Notes: generated from the sequence alone by a model not told the origin. DNA of 64,000 nucleotides from Ancylobacter novellus (GCA_003241695.1 QFPN01000002.1:62001-126000), one strand, 5' to 3'; positions 24,671 to 34,221 are shown, counted from the stretch's first letter. Made by a program: numbers and translations.

Positions 24671-25399
24671 GTGAGTTCCGAAAGAAAGCTGTTTTCGATC
24701 TCGCGCTGGACGCCGTCCTGGCGGTTGCCGGAATTCGCGCCGCTCGTGGGCTTCATGACCTGCGCGGCGCTCGCCTTCGTCTTCGTGAAGATCGCGGGCG
24801 AGATGGCGGAAGGCGAGACGACGAATTTCGACGAGCGCATCCTGCTCGCGTTGCGCGATCCGGCCGATCTGAAGAAGCCGATTGGCCCGGGCTGGCTCGA
24901 AACGGCGATGATCGACCTCACGAGCTTCGGCGGCGTGCCGGCGCTCACGCTCATCACCGTGCTGGTCGTGCTCTACCTCGTGATCGCGAAGCGCTACGCC
25001 AACGCCGCGCTCGTGGCGGGAGCGATCTCAGGCGGCGCTGTGCTCACGAGCGTGCTGAAGCTCGGCTTCGCGCGCCCGCGGCCCGAGGTGGTCGACCATC
25101 TCGTCACGGTCCAGTCGATGAGCTTCCCGAGCGGGCACGCCATGGCCTCCGCGGTGACCTATCTGACGCTCGGAGCGCTGCTGGCCCGGACCGAGCGCCG
25201 GCCGGCGGTGCGCGGCTACATTTTCGCAGTCGCCGGCTTTCTCACCCTGCTCATCGGCGTGAGCCGCGTGTTCCTGGGCGTTCACTACCCGACCGACGTG
25301 CTCGCCGGATGGAGCCTCGGCGCCGCCTGGGCGCTGCTCTGCTGGCTCGTCGCGCGCTGGCTGCGGCCGACCGACAACGAGACCATGCGCCCGGTTTGA
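24671..25399 (+). CDS. PAP2-family membrane phosphatase
   Basis: The 242-residue protein has about five membrane helices and the three phosphatase motifs: KLGFARPRP (K-x6-RP), SFPSGHA with the catalytic His, and SRVFLGVHYPTDV with the nucleophilic His. Such enzymes remove phosphate from undecaprenyl pyrophosphate or phosphatidic acid at the membrane surface. The insert GWLETAMIDLTSFGG before motif 1 is typical. GTG at 24671 follows GGGGAGGGC. Confidence 0.9.
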   Translation: MSSERKLFSISRWTPSWRLPEFAPLVGFMTCAALAFVFVKIAGEMAEGETTNFDERILLALRDPADLKKPIGPGWLETAMIDLTSFGGVPALTLITVLVVLYLVIAKRYANAALVAGAISGGAVLTSVLKLGFARPRPEVVDHLVTVQSMSFPSGHAMASAVTYLTLGALLARTERRPAVRGYIFAVAGFLTLLIGVSRVFLGVHYPTDVLAGWSLGAAWALLCWLVARWLRPTDNETMRPV

Positions 25400-25526
25400 T
25401 GGGTCGCCTCGGCGAAAAGCGGCCTTGCGCCCGCGTCGGTCGCAGAAACCTCCCGGCGTGCTAGACGTCTAGCGCGCGCGGGCGGACGCGAGGTCCGTAA
25501 AACCTTCGCGCCCGCATGCGCGATCC

Positions 25527-26471
25527 ATGACCCTCGGCATTCTTTTCAAGCTCGCTTCCGCCTTCCTGTTCACCGTGATGGCGGCGCTGATCCGTGCGGT
25601 CGGGCTCGGCGTGCCGGTCGGTCAGGTCGTGTTCGCGCGCTCCTTCTTCGCGCTGATCCCGATCCTGATCTGGCTCGTCTGGCGGGGCGTCGCCCGGCGC
25701 GCGCTCGCGACCGACCGGCATCTCGGCCATATGGCGCGCGGCATGATCGGCGTCGCCTCGATGTTCCTGATGTTCGCGGCGCTCGCGCGGCTTCCGCTGC
25801 CGGACGCGACGGCGCTCGGCTACGCCTCGCCGCTCTTCGTCGTGATCTTCGCCGCGATCCTGCTGCGCGAGAAGATCCACGCCATGCGCTGGACGGCGGT
25901 GGCCGTGGGGCTGTTCGGCGTGCTGGTGATGCTGTGGCCGCAGCTTTCGACCGGGGCGCTCGCGGCGGCGCTGCGCGGCGGGTCTGAGGCCGACGAAACC
26001 GCGGCCGGCGTCGCCTTCGCGATCGGAGCCACTGTGCTGACCGCCGCCGCCATGATCCAGATCCGCCGGCTCACCGAGACGGAAGGGACGGGGACGATCG
26101 TGTTCTACTTCTCCGTCTGGTCGGCGGTCGCGGGGCTCGCCACCGCGCCGATCTTCGGCTGGGTCTGGCCGGATCTCGAAACCGGCCTGACGCTCGTCGC
26201 CATCGGCTGCGTCGGCGGCGTCGCGCAGATCCTGCTGACGGAGAGCTACCGCCGCGCCGACGCCTCGCTGATCGCGCCGTTCGAATATTCCACGATCCTC
26301 TGGGCGCTCGCGATCGGCTTCCTCGCCTTCGGCGACCTGCCCACCGGCTGGACCGCGGTCGGCGGCGCGATCGTGGTCGCGTCGGGCGTCGCGGTCGCGG
26401 CGCGCGAGCATCGGCTCGGCATCAAGCGCGCCCGCGTCCGCAAGGCGAGCCCTCCGCCGCCGGCCGCGTGA
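25527..26471 (+). CDS. EamA-family (DMT) transporter
   Basis: The 314-residue protein has ten hydrophobic helices arranged as two EamA repeats. The first repeat ends YASPLFVVIFAAILLREKI (near residue 110); the second contains QILLTESYRRADASLIAPFEYSTILWA (two parts). A polar Arg/Lys/Pro tail follows. The substrate is unknown; relatives export amino acids, nucleosides or lipids (RarD/YdcZ groups). It overlaps the short leader of thiD. Confidence 0.88.
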   Translation: MTLGILFKLASAFLFTVMAALIRAVGLGVPVGQVVFARSFFALIPILIWLVWRGVARRALATDRHLGHMARGMIGVASMFLMFAALARLPLPDATALGYASPLFVVIFAAILLREKIHAMRWTAVAVGLFGVLVMLWPQLSTGALAAALRGGSEADETAAGVAFAIGATVLTAAAMIQIRRLTETEGTGTIVFYFSVWSAVAGLATAPIFGWVWPDLETGLTLVAIGCVGGVAQILLTESYRRADASLIAPFEYSTILWALAIGFLAFGDLPTGWTAVGGAIVVASGVAVAAREHRLGIKRARVRKASPPPPAA

Positions 26472-26509
26472 GCCTTGGCCGCGCCGCGCCCGCCCGCTAT
26501 GGAGAGCGC

Positions 26510-27331
26510 ATGACGGCGATCGCGCTCACCATCGCGGGTTCGGACTCTTCCGGCGGCGCCGGCATCCAGGCGGACCTCAAGACCTTCTCCGCCCTCGGCG
26601 TCTACGGCGCATCCGCGATCGTGGCGCTGACCGCGCAGAACACGCGCGGCGTCAGCGCGATCCACGACGCGCCGCCGGACTTCATCGCGGCGCAGATCGA
26701 AGCCGTGATGGAGGATCTCGACGTCGGCGCCGTGAAGATCGGCATGGTCTCGCGCGCCGAGACGATCGTGACCATCGCCGACGCGCTGCTGCGGCATGGG
26801 GTGAAGAACGTCGTGGTCGATCCGGTGATGGTCGCGACGTCGGGCGCGCGGCTGCTCGCGCCCGACGCCATCGCCGCCGTCCGCGAGCGACTGCTGCCGC
26901 TCGCTCTGGTCGTCACGCCGAACCTTCCCGAGGCGGCGGAGTTGCTCGGGCGCGATGTCGCGAACACTGAGGACGAGATGGCGGAGCAGGCGCGGGCGCT
27001 GAAAGCGTTCGGGTCGCGCTCCGTGCTGGTGAAGGGCGGCCATGGCGAGGGCGCCGAAAGCGTCGACCTGTTCCTCGGAGAGAACGACGCCGTGCTCCGC
27101 CTCGCCTCGCCCAGGGTCGCGACCCGGAACACGCACGGCACGGGATGCACCTTGTCCTCGGCGATCGCGGCCGAACTCGCCAAGGGGCGGCCGCTCGACG
27201 AGGCCGTGTCCTCCGCGAAAGCCTATGTGGCTCGGGCGATCGAGGCGGCCGACGATCTTGGCGTCGGGCGGGGCCACGGGCCGGTCCATCACTTCCACGC
27301 GTGGTGGCGCCCCGGCGCAATCGGCATGTGA
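26510..27331 (+). CDS. thiD: hydroxymethylpyrimidine/phosphomethylpyrimidine kinase
   Basis: The 273-residue ribokinase-fold enzyme phosphorylates HMP and HMP-P in thiamine biosynthesis. It shows TIAGSDSSGGAGIQADLKTF at the substrate site, VVDPVMVATSG, LVVTPNLPEAAELLG, VLVKGGH and the anion-hole/catalytic motif NTHGTGCTLSSAIAAELAKG. ATG at 26510 gives the conserved start (MTAIALTIAGSD); a GTG at 26468 overlapping the EamA gene is less likely. No TPP riboswitch is visible upstream. Confidence 0.95.
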   Translation: MTAIALTIAGSDSSGGAGIQADLKTFSALGVYGASAIVALTAQNTRGVSAIHDAPPDFIAAQIEAVMEDLDVGAVKIGMVSRAETIVTIADALLRHGVKNVVVDPVMVATSGARLLAPDAIAAVRERLLPLALVVTPNLPEAAELLGRDVANTEDEMAEQARALKAFGSRSVLVKGGHGEGAESVDLFLGENDAVLRLASPRVATRNTHGTGCTLSSAIAAELAKGRPLDEAVSSAKAYVARAIEAADDLGVGRGHGPVHHFHAWWRPGAIGM

Positions 27332-27682
27332 GGTTGGGAGCCGGTCCTGAACTCCTCACGGCGGGAAGAGGTCGACCCACAACCTCGGGCGAAGGGGCCT
27401 CTCGCCAGACAAGCCTTCATCTCTCATGCGTCGCCTTGCTTGCGTGCGCCGACGTCGGCGCGAGAACAGGGAGCGCGTCACATGCGGGGACGACGCGCTC
27501 ATGCGCGCTCCATCCCGTTCATCGCCCGCCGTCTTCGGCGACCTCGGAAAACCAGAACGATCATCCGCACGGTTCTTGAAGACGCGAGGGAGCCGCCGCG
27601 CCGGATGCGATCGCTCGGCCGCAACAGTCGCGGTCTGCTTGCGGAGGAGGCGGCCGCTGCTACAGTTGCGGCGAAGAGCAAT
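27332..27682. other. 351-base spacer between thiD and ppx/gppA
   Basis: The spacer shows no repeat, RNA motif or credible separate gene. The ppx/gppA frame stays open upstream to 27440, but that stretch encodes only an Arg/Ala-rich sequence with no homology, so I treat it as leader. Confidence 0.45.
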
Positions 27683-28849
27683 ATGACGGATCGCTCCCGC
27701 GCGCCCTTTCGAAGCTTGGGGAGGCGGCTGCGGCGATCGAGGAACGGTCACGTGAGTGAACTCACCGCGTCGCTTCGCGACGCCGGGCTTCCCGGAGCTT
27801 CTCCGGGTTCTGCGCGCGCAAGCGCGTCCGACGACGCGCCGCCGCGGCCGTCGCATCCGACTTATGCGGCGCTCGATCTCGGCACCAACAACTGCCGTCT
27901 GCTGGTCGCGCGGCCGGATCGCGAGCGCGGCTTCAAGGTGGTCGATTCGTTCTCGCGCATCGTGCGCCTCGGCGAGGGGCTCGCCCATTCGGGACGGCTT
28001 TCGGACGACGCGATCGGCCGGGCGGTGTCGGCGCTCCAGGTCTGCAGCGACAAGATGAAGGCCCGCGGCGTGTCGCGGGCGCGTCTGATCGCGACCGAAG
28101 CCTGCCGGCAGGCCGCGAACGGCGCCGATTTTCTCGACCGCGTGCGGCGGGAGACGGGTCTCGAGCTCGAGATCATCGACCGCGCGACCGAAGCGCGGCT
28201 CGCGGCCGCCGGCTGCGCCTCGCTCGCGGATCCCGCGGCGGGCGGCGTCATCCTGTTCGACATCGGCGGCGGCTCGTCGGAGGTCGTCTGGCTCGAGCGC
28301 AAGCGCGGCGCGGGCGCCCTGTCGATGCGGGCCTGGTCGTCGCTGCCGGTCGGCGTCGTCACGCTCGCCGAGCGCCACGGCGGCGTGAAGGTCACGACCG
28401 AAGTCTTCGAGAGCATGGTGGCGGAGGTCGAGGGGCTTCTCGCCTCCTTCCCCGAGCGCGAAACCCTCAGCGCCTCGCTTAGCGACATCCATTTCCTCGG
28501 CACGTCGGGAACGGTGACGACGATCGCGGGCGTTCATCTCGGCCTGCCGCGTTACGAACGGCGGCTCGTCGACGGGCAGTGGATGGCGGCGACCGACGTC
28601 ACCCGCGTGGTCGAGAGCCTGAAGGAGATGTCCTACGACCAGCGCTGCAGCAATCCCTGCATCGGACCGGACCGGGCAGATCTCGTGCTCGCCGGCTGCG
28701 CGATTCTGGAGGCGATCCGGCGCGCCTTTCCGGTCGCGCGCCTGCGCGTGGCCGACCGCGGCCTGCGCGAGGGCATTCTGGTGGAGCTGATGCGCGCCGA
28801 CGGCGTCTGGCGCCGGCGGGGATCGCGTCGCCGGGGGCGGCGCGGGTGA
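27683..28849 (+). CDS. ppx: Ppx/GppA phosphatase family protein
   Basis: The 388-residue protein of the sugar-kinase/Hsp70 ATPase fold has the phosphate-binding loop AALDLGTNNCRLLVA, IATEACRQAANGADFL, ILFDIGGGSSEVVW, and FLGTSGTVTTIAGV. These place it among exopolyphosphatases and pppGpp phosphohydrolases. An N-terminal basic tail of about 40 residues precedes the domain; GTG at 27752 is an alternative start that shortens it. It overlaps rlmE by GTGA. Which substrate it prefers cannot be told from sequence. Confidence 0.88.
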   Translation: MTDRSRAPFRSLGRRLRRSRNGHVSELTASLRDAGLPGASPGSARASASDDAPPRPSHPTYAALDLGTNNCRLLVARPDRERGFKVVDSFSRIVRLGEGLAHSGRLSDDAIGRAVSALQVCSDKMKARGVSRARLIATEACRQAANGADFLDRVRRETGLELEIIDRATEARLAAAGCASLADPAAGGVILFDIGGGSSEVVWLERKRGAGALSMRAWSSLPVGVVTLAERHGGVKVTTEVFESMVAEVEGLLASFPERETLSASLSDIHFLGTSGTVTTIAGVHLGLPRYERRLVDGQWMAATDVTRVVESLKEMSYDQRCSNPCIGPDRADLVLAGCAILEAIRRAFPVARLRVADRGLREGILVELMRADGVWRRRGSRRRGRRG

Positions 28850-29577
28850 GCGCAGGCAAGGGCGGCCGGGGGGCCGGAAAGGGACCGGGCGCCGGAGGCG
28901 GCGCCGCGCGCGGGCTCGAGGTGCGGGTGCGCACCGCGAAGAAGCGCAGCCACGCCTCGACGCAGTGGCTGAATCGCCAACTCAACGACCCCTACGTGCA
29001 GGCCGCGAAGCGCGAGGGCTTCCGCTCCCGCGCGGCCTACAAGCTGCTCGAGATCGACGAGAAGAAGCGGCTTCTGAAGCCGAACCAGCGCATCGTCGAT
29101 CTCGGCGCGGCGCCGGGCGGCTGGAGCCAGATCGCCGCCGACCGCGTCGGGTCCGCAGAGGGGCGCGGCAAGGTGGTGGCGATCGATCTTCTCGAGATCG
29201 AGCCCATCCCCGGCGTCGATTTCATGCAGCTCGACTTCCTCGACGAGCGCGCGCCCGACATCCTGAAGGAGAGGCTCGGCGGGAAGGCCGACATCGTGCT
29301 GTCCGACATGGCGGCGAACACCACGGGGCATCGCAAGACCGACCATCTGCGCATCGTGGCTCTGGTCGAGGCCGCGGCGCTGTTCGCGAGCGAGGTGCTC
29401 GCGCCGGGCGGCGCCTTCCTCGCCAAGGTGTTCCAGGGCGGAACCGAGGGCGACCTGCTCGCGGCGCTGAAGCGCGACTTCGCCAAGGTCGAGCACATCA
29501 AGCCGCCCGCGAGCCGGGCGGATTCGGCTGAGCTCTACGTGCTCGCGACGGGGTTCCGGGGCGGAGCGGAAGGCTGA
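28846..29577 (+). CDS. rlmE: 23S rRNA 2'-O-ribose U2552 methyltransferase
   Basis: The 243-residue RlmE/FtsJ protein has a Gly-rich basic tail, followed by SRAAYKLLEIDEK with the first catalytic Lys, the SAM-binding VDLGAAPGGWSQIA, the DIVLSDMAANTTGH Asp motif and FLAKVFQGG with the second catalytic Lys. It methylates U2552 on the 50S subunit late in ribosome assembly. It starts at GTG overlapping the ppx stop, a pairing often seen in Hyphomicrobiales. Confidence 0.95.
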   Translation: MSAGKGGRGAGKGPGAGGGAARGLEVRVRTAKKRSHASTQWLNRQLNDPYVQAAKREGFRSRAAYKLLEIDEKKRLLKPNQRIVDLGAAPGGWSQIAADRVGSAEGRGKVVAIDLLEIEPIPGVDFMQLDFLDERAPDILKERLGGKADIVLSDMAANTTGHRKTDHLRIVALVEAAALFASEVLAPGGAFLAKVFQGGTEGDLLAALKRDFAKVEHIKPPASRADSAELYVLATGFRGGAEG

Positions 29578-29663
29578 CGGCCGACAGGAGCCGCGCGGGT
29601 TAGTTTCCGTTTGGTCCGGCTGCGGATAAGATGCGTCGTCGAGGCGATCGCGGCTTGCGGCTC

Positions 29664-29900
29664 ATGCACCAGTTCGACGACCTGATGATCTCCGAGGAGG
29701 AGAACTACGCCCTCGGAATCGAGCGGACGACGGGCCGCAAATACGTCTCCGTGGACGTGATCGACGGCGACGCGGTCTGCGCGTTGCACTACGAAATCTC
29801 GGAGGACGAGTTCGTCCGCCTGCTGGACGATCCGGCCGCCGGGCAGGCGCTCGCCCGCCGCTGCCGGGCGGGCGAGGAGGAGGCGAGGGCGTTCCGGTGA
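29664..29900 (+). CDS. hypothetical acidic small protein
   Basis: The 78-residue soluble acidic protein (MHQFDDLMISEEENYALG opening) has a predicted beta-beta-alpha pattern and a charged helix ending EEEARAFR. I do not recognise the family. An in-frame ATG at 29631 would add 11 basic residues; 29664 is preferred because the conserved-looking acidic core starts there. It stands alone after rlmE. Confidence 0.55.
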   Translation: MHQFDDLMISEEENYALGIERTTGRKYVSVDVIDGDAVCALHYEISEDEFVRLLDDPAAGQALARRCRAGEEEARAFR

Positions 29901-29938
29901 CGCGCCGCCGTCGTCCCATGGGACGGAGCGGCCTGCCG

Positions 29939-30697
29939 TCAGCAGTGCACGACGACGTGGTGGGTCAGATCGGCCGGCGCGGGCGCGCCTTTGGAGGTCG
30001 TGGACCAGACCGAGGTGTCGACCGTGTTGTCTCCCGACACGAAGCCGCTTCCGTAAGAGTACCCGCCCGGGACGTTGACGGTGACCGCGCACCCCACGAC
30101 TTTGCGATCGAACGTCACCCGGTAGCGCCCGGTTTCGATCTTTGCGGCTCCCGTCACGCGCGCCGTGCCCGAATAGATCGAGCCGTCGGCGTTGATCTGC
30201 GCGGCCAGTTGAGGCGCGAAGTAACCCACGATGTCGCCATAGATATCGGTGCTTCCGGTGTTCGTCCTGAATTCGATCCGGTCGAACTTGATCGGAAGCG
30301 TCATCGATGAGGTGTTGAGCGGCGCGACGTTGAAGGTCTGCCAGAAGCTGGACGACAGATCGTATGCCCGCGCGCGCAGCGCCATCGGAATGTCGCCGCT
30401 CGGCCTCGTCAGGGCGATGACCACGCTCGCGGCCGACGAGGGGACGCCGCAACCGCCTTCGGCGCCGCCCTGCGTCTCGAAGCCCGTCGTGCCTGCGATG
30501 AAGAAAGTCCTCCACGAGGTCGTCAGCTTTTTGCGGCTGCCGGTCGTGTCGAAAGCCCGGCACCAAACGACCGGGTTGTAGATGAGGCTCTGGTTGAAGA
30601 TGAAGACGTCGGCTTTGGGGGCGGTCGGAGGTTCGGCCGCGGACGCCGCCGCGCAGAGCGACGCGGCGGTTCCGAAGGCCAGGGCCAGGGCTTTCAT
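29939..30697 (-). CDS. secreted protein of unknown function
   Basis: The 252-residue exported protein has a signal peptide (MKALALAFGTAASLCAAASA, cleavage near 20). The mature chain is beta-rich and Ser/Thr-rich, with four cysteines (VVWCRAF, GGCGVP, VVGCAVTV and the final HC), likely two disulfides. I see no known domain. Its look is that of a small secreted or surface-exposed beta-sandwich protein. Confidence 0.6.
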   Translation of the reverse strand: MKALALAFGTAASLCAAASAAEPPTAPKADVFIFNQSLIYNPVVWCRAFDTTGSRKKLTTSWRTFFIAGTTGFETQGGAEGGCGVPSSAASVVIALTRPSGDIPMALRARAYDLSSSFWQTFNVAPLNTSSMTLPIKFDRIEFRTNTGSTDIYGDIVGYFAPQLAAQINADGSIYSGTARVTGAAKIETGRYRVTFDRKVVGCAVTVNVPGGYSYGSGFVSGDNTVDTSVWSTTSKGAPAPADLTHHVVVHC

Positions 30698-30860
30698 TGC
30701 GTATCGTTCTCTGCCGGTGTGGTCTCGCTCCCTGCAGCGTATTCGGCGACGGCCCGGCCTTGGTATCGGTAAGACTACCTAGAAAGTCCTTGAGATCGCT
30801 CCGGTATCTTCATGCGGTTACTGGCGACGATTGACGTCCGGAAACATCGTCCGGACCGGA

Positions 30861-31361
30861 TCATTTGATCGCCGCGCAGGCGATGCGGTCGCCAGCGCCG
30901 CCGATCGGCTGGGATGTGTGGTCGTCCGGCTTGGCGTGGATGATCAGCGCGCTCCCGTTCTCGTCCTTCAGTTGGTCGAGCTTGATGAGACCGGTAAAGA
31001 GCTCGACCTTGGCCGAGCCGTCCGCCGCGACCACGAGGTTCGGCAGGTCGCCGGGCTCCGGGCCGTTCGGATTGAGCAGACCGTGCTTGCCCTCGGCGTG
31101 GCCGGCATGGCTTCCGGACTTCTTGTACTGTCCGACGTCCGAGCAGTCCGCGGTCTCGTGAAAATGCAGGCCGTGCTTGCCGGCCGAGAGGGCGCCGGGG
31201 GCGATTTCTATTTCCAGCAGCGCGCCGGCTGGCGCCGCCATGAGCGTGAGGTCGCCGATCTTCTTGCCGTCCTTGCCAAGGATCTCGTAGGTGTCGGCTG
31301 CGAGCGCGACGGCCGGGCTCAGGGCGGCGGCGAGAAGCGCTGCGGCGATGGTGCGTGTCAT
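30861..31361 (-). CDS. sodC: periplasmic Cu/Zn superoxide dismutase with an altered zinc ligand
   Basis: The 166-residue protein has a signal peptide ending ALAAD. The SOD_Cu domain keeps the copper ligands His66 and His68 (LHFH), bridging His85 and His142 (IIHAKPDDH), the disulfide pair Cys73 and Cys162 and the terminal GGAGDRIACAAI. Zinc ligands His93 and Asp105 remain, but the third zinc His, normally in a HxGDL motif, is Glu102 (PEPGDL). It would dismutate superoxide in the periplasm, perhaps with weaker zinc binding. Start at ATG 31361 (MTRTIA). Confidence 0.9.
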   Translation of the reverse strand: MTRTIAAALLAAALSPAVALAADTYEILGKDGKKIGDLTLMAAPAGALLEIEIAPGALSAGKHGLHFHETADCSDVGQYKKSGSHAGHAEGKHGLLNPNGPEPGDLPNLVVAADGSAKVELFTGLIKLDQLKDENGSALIIHAKPDDHTSQPIGGAGDRIACAAIK

Positions 31362-31484
31362 GGACTTTGTCCCGTGTGGTGACGTCGGACGCCGCTTTCG
31401 CCGCGCCTGCATGCGCAAGGCGTGGGCGCGGCGGGAGGTTCCAAAGACCCGCGGGCGCGGCCGTCGCGATCACGTGAGGGCGTG

Positions 31485-32417
31485 ATGGCCGACGGCGGCA
31501 TGATTTCTCTCCCGCCCGGACCGCTGAACGAGGCGACGCTTGGCGGCGCCTTCGAAGGCGAAGGGATCGGTCTTCACACCGGCAAGGTCTCGAAGGTCCG
31601 CGTCCTGCCTGCTCCCGAGGGTCATGGACGGGTCTTTCGCCGCCTCGTGAAGGGCGTGGCTCACGACGTGCCCGCGCTGTGGCCGAACCGCCGGTCGCGT
31701 CCGCTCTGCACGGCGCTTCAGGTCGGCGACGGGCCGCTGGTGCGCACGGTCGAGCATCTGCTCGCGGCGCTGTCGGCGCACGCGGTCGACAACGCGCTGA
31801 TCGAAATCGAAGGCGAGGAGCTCCCGATCTTCGACGGCAGCGCGGAGCCCTGGTGCGCGCGCATCAGGGAGGCGGGGCGCATCGAGCAAAATCGGGCGCG
31901 ACGCTACCTCAGGATCGTCAAGCGGGTGCGCCATCACGTCGGTCCGCGCAAGCAGACCGTGGAGCCGGCGCCGGCTTTCGAACTCCGCTCGTCCATCACG
32001 CTCTCGAACTTCGGCCAATTGCGCTGGGACGGCCTCGTGGACGCCGAGACCTTCGACCGCGAACTCGCCGTGTCGCGCTCGTTCGGGCGGATGCGCTGGG
32101 CGATCGTCGGCCGGATCGCCGGACTGTTCCGGCGGGAGCCGCTGCTGCGCGGCGCGAGCAGCGACACCATTGCGGCGCTGGTCGGAAAGAGCGCGGTCGG
32201 AGGCCTGCGATTCCCCGACGAGCCGGTGCGGCACCGCGCGCTCGACGTCGTCGGCGACCTGGCGCTCGCGGGGCTTCCGATCGTCGGCCGGGTGGTCGCG
32301 ATCAGGCCCGGCCACGAAGAGAACTACGCGCTGCTTGAAAAGCTGATGACGACCCCGAACGCCTGGGAGGTCGTGACCTACGGGCAGGACGGCTCGTGGC
32401 TGAAGGCGGAAGGTTGA
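31485..32417 (+). CDS. lpxC: LpxC-family deacetylase, divergent paralogue
   Basis: The 310-residue protein is full length for LpxC, the zinc enzyme that commits UDP-acyl-GlcNAc to lipid A. It keeps the GIGLHTGK start, Glu90 and His91 (TVEHLLAAL), the FDGSA loop, His250, Asp254 and Asp258 (RHRALDVVGD) and the C-terminal His277 (PGHEEN). However, the catalytic-site Lys next to the zinc His is Arg251, and the usual RTFG is SRSFG. It is outside the division/cell-wall cluster where the main lpxC normally lies, so it is probably a second copy. ATG 31485 chosen. Confidence 0.85.
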   Translation: MADGGMISLPPGPLNEATLGGAFEGEGIGLHTGKVSKVRVLPAPEGHGRVFRRLVKGVAHDVPALWPNRRSRPLCTALQVGDGPLVRTVEHLLAALSAHAVDNALIEIEGEELPIFDGSAEPWCARIREAGRIEQNRARRYLRIVKRVRHHVGPRKQTVEPAPAFELRSSITLSNFGQLRWDGLVDAETFDRELAVSRSFGRMRWAIVGRIAGLFRREPLLRGASSDTIAALVGKSAVGGLRFPDEPVRHRALDVVGDLALAGLPIVGRVVAIRPGHEENYALLEKLMTTPNAWEVVTYGQDGSWLKAEG

Positions 32418-32486
32418 AAGGGCGTGCGTGCTTCGAGACGCTTCGGCTGACGCCGAAGGACGGCGTCTCGACGCACGCAGGCCCCC

Positions 32487-33935
32487 TCAGCCTCGCTCGC
32501 GCGCCGCCGTCACCGGATCCGGGCGCGGGCGAACATGGCCGGACACTTCCTGGCCCGCGTCCGGCTTCATGCGCGCGAAGATGAACACCGACGTCGCCGA
32601 GATCAGGCCGATGATCGCGAAGGCGACCGGGAAGTCGCCCGCCTGCAGCGTCGTCCCGCCGCGCGCCGCCAGGATCGATTCGAGCACGAGGGCCGCGACG
32701 CTGACGCCGACCGACAGCGAGATCTGCTGGGCGACGCTCGCAAGGCTGGTCGCCCCGCTCATCCGCGCCTGATCGATGTCGGCGTAGCCGAGCGCATTGA
32801 CCGCGGTGAACTGCAGCGAGCGGAAGAAGCCGCCCACCAGCAGCGCTGCGAGCATCAGAGCGGCGGGCGTCGCCGTCGTGAAGAGCGCGGGCAGCGAGAT
32901 CATCGCGGCCGCGACGAGGGCGTTCGAGACCATGACCGCGCGAAAGCCGAACCGCTTCAGGATCGGCTTCGCGGTGAACTTCATCACGAGCGCGCCGAGC
33001 GCCGAGGCGAAGGTCAGCATGCCGGACTGGAACGCGGTCAGGCCGAAGCCGATCTGCAGCATCAGTGGCAGCAGGAAGGGCGCGGCCCCGATGCCGACGC
33101 GGAACAGCGAGCCGCCGAGGATCGAGGCCCGGAAGGTCGCGATGCGGAACAGCTTCAGGTCGAGAATCGGGTGCTCGGCGGTTTCGGCGTGGCGCGCATA
33201 CAGGAACAGCGCTCCGGCGCCGGCGCCGAGCATCGCGAAAGCGGCCCAATAGGGCAGGGCGTCGAGGCCGAGCGCAGTCGACCCTGAGACGACTGACGCG
33301 AGGCCAAATCCGGACAGGAAGAATCCCTTCGTGTCGAAAGGCGTGCGCTCTTCGGCGCGGACGTCCGGGATGAACAGCGTCGCGAGCACGATGCCGAGCG
33401 CCGCGATCGGCAGGTTGATCCAGAAGATCCAGCGCCACGAGAAATAGGTGGTGATGAAGCCGCCGACGGGCGGGCCGAGCACCGGCCCGATCAGCGCCGG
33501 GATGGTGAGCCAGGCGAGCGAACCGACGAGTTCGGACTTCGGCACGGTTCGCAGGATCACGAGGCGCCCGACCGGCACCATCATCGCGCCGCCCATGCCC
33601 TGGACGATGCGAGCCGCGATGATCTCCGGCATCGAGGAGGAAAAGCCCGCCGCCGCGGAGCCGAGCGCGAACACCGCGATCGCCGCCCGGAACACGAGCC
33701 GCGCCCCGAGCCGGTCCGCGAGCCATCCCGACACGGGAATGAACACCGCGAGGCTGAGGAGATACGAGGTCAGCGCCAGCTTGAGGTCGATCGGGCTCTC
33801 GTCGAACTCGCGCGCGATCTCAGGCAGCGCGGTCGCGAGAACGGTCGAATCGAGGTTCTCCATGAACAGCGCGCAGGCGACGATCAGGGGAACGAGGATG
33901 CGGGCGGGAATGCGGGTGTTCGGGAAGGTAGGCAT
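32487..33935 (-). CDS. MFS drug-efflux transporter (DHA2, EmrB/QacA type)
   Basis: The 482-residue protein has about fourteen hydrophobic helices. It carries the MFS motif A-like WLADRLGARLVFRAAIAVF, a first-helix acidic motif NLDSTVLATALPEIAREF and the motif C-like PALIGPVLGPPVGGFI of proton-coupled exporters. The DHA2 group expels hydrophobic drugs, dyes or organic acids. It starts at ATG 33935 (MPTFPNTR), with 33950 as an alternative. Convergent with lpxC and divergent from guaB, with no adjacent regulator. Confidence 0.88.
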   Translation of the reverse strand: MPTFPNTRIPARILVPLIVACALFMENLDSTVLATALPEIAREFDESPIDLKLALTSYLLSLAVFIPVSGWLADRLGARLVFRAAIAVFALGSAAAGFSSSMPEIIAARIVQGMGGAMMVPVGRLVILRTVPKSELVGSLAWLTIPALIGPVLGPPVGGFITTYFSWRWIFWINLPIAALGIVLATLFIPDVRAEERTPFDTKGFFLSGFGLASVVSGSTALGLDALPYWAAFAMLGAGAGALFLYARHAETAEHPILDLKLFRIATFRASILGGSLFRVGIGAAPFLLPLMLQIGFGLTAFQSGMLTFASALGALVMKFTAKPILKRFGFRAVMVSNALVAAAMISLPALFTTATPAALMLAALLVGGFFRSLQFTAVNALGYADIDQARMSGATSLASVAQQISLSVGVSVAALVLESILAARGGTTLQAGDFPVAFAIIGLISATSVFIFARMKPDAGQEVSGHVRPRPDPVTAARERG

Positions 33936-34221
33936 CGGACTGGGCGGCATATAGGGCGTCGCCTGCGCGGTCGGCGCCCCTCGCGATGCATGTCTGACGG
34001 TGCGCCGACGCCCGGCCGGGCCGGTCGTCCCGGCTTTCGCCCTGCGTGGCGGGACGAGGCCAGATCCAAAACGATCCTTTCGCCATACCGTCATTTGCGC
34101 GCTTCGCGGCTCGTGCTAAAGGTCCGCGCCAACTTCCCCCACCGGCGCGTTTCGCGCATGACGGGGCCGGACGCTGACGGGCGGCGCCGGGCGCGGTCGC
34201 GCATCCATTCAGGAGGTCGGC

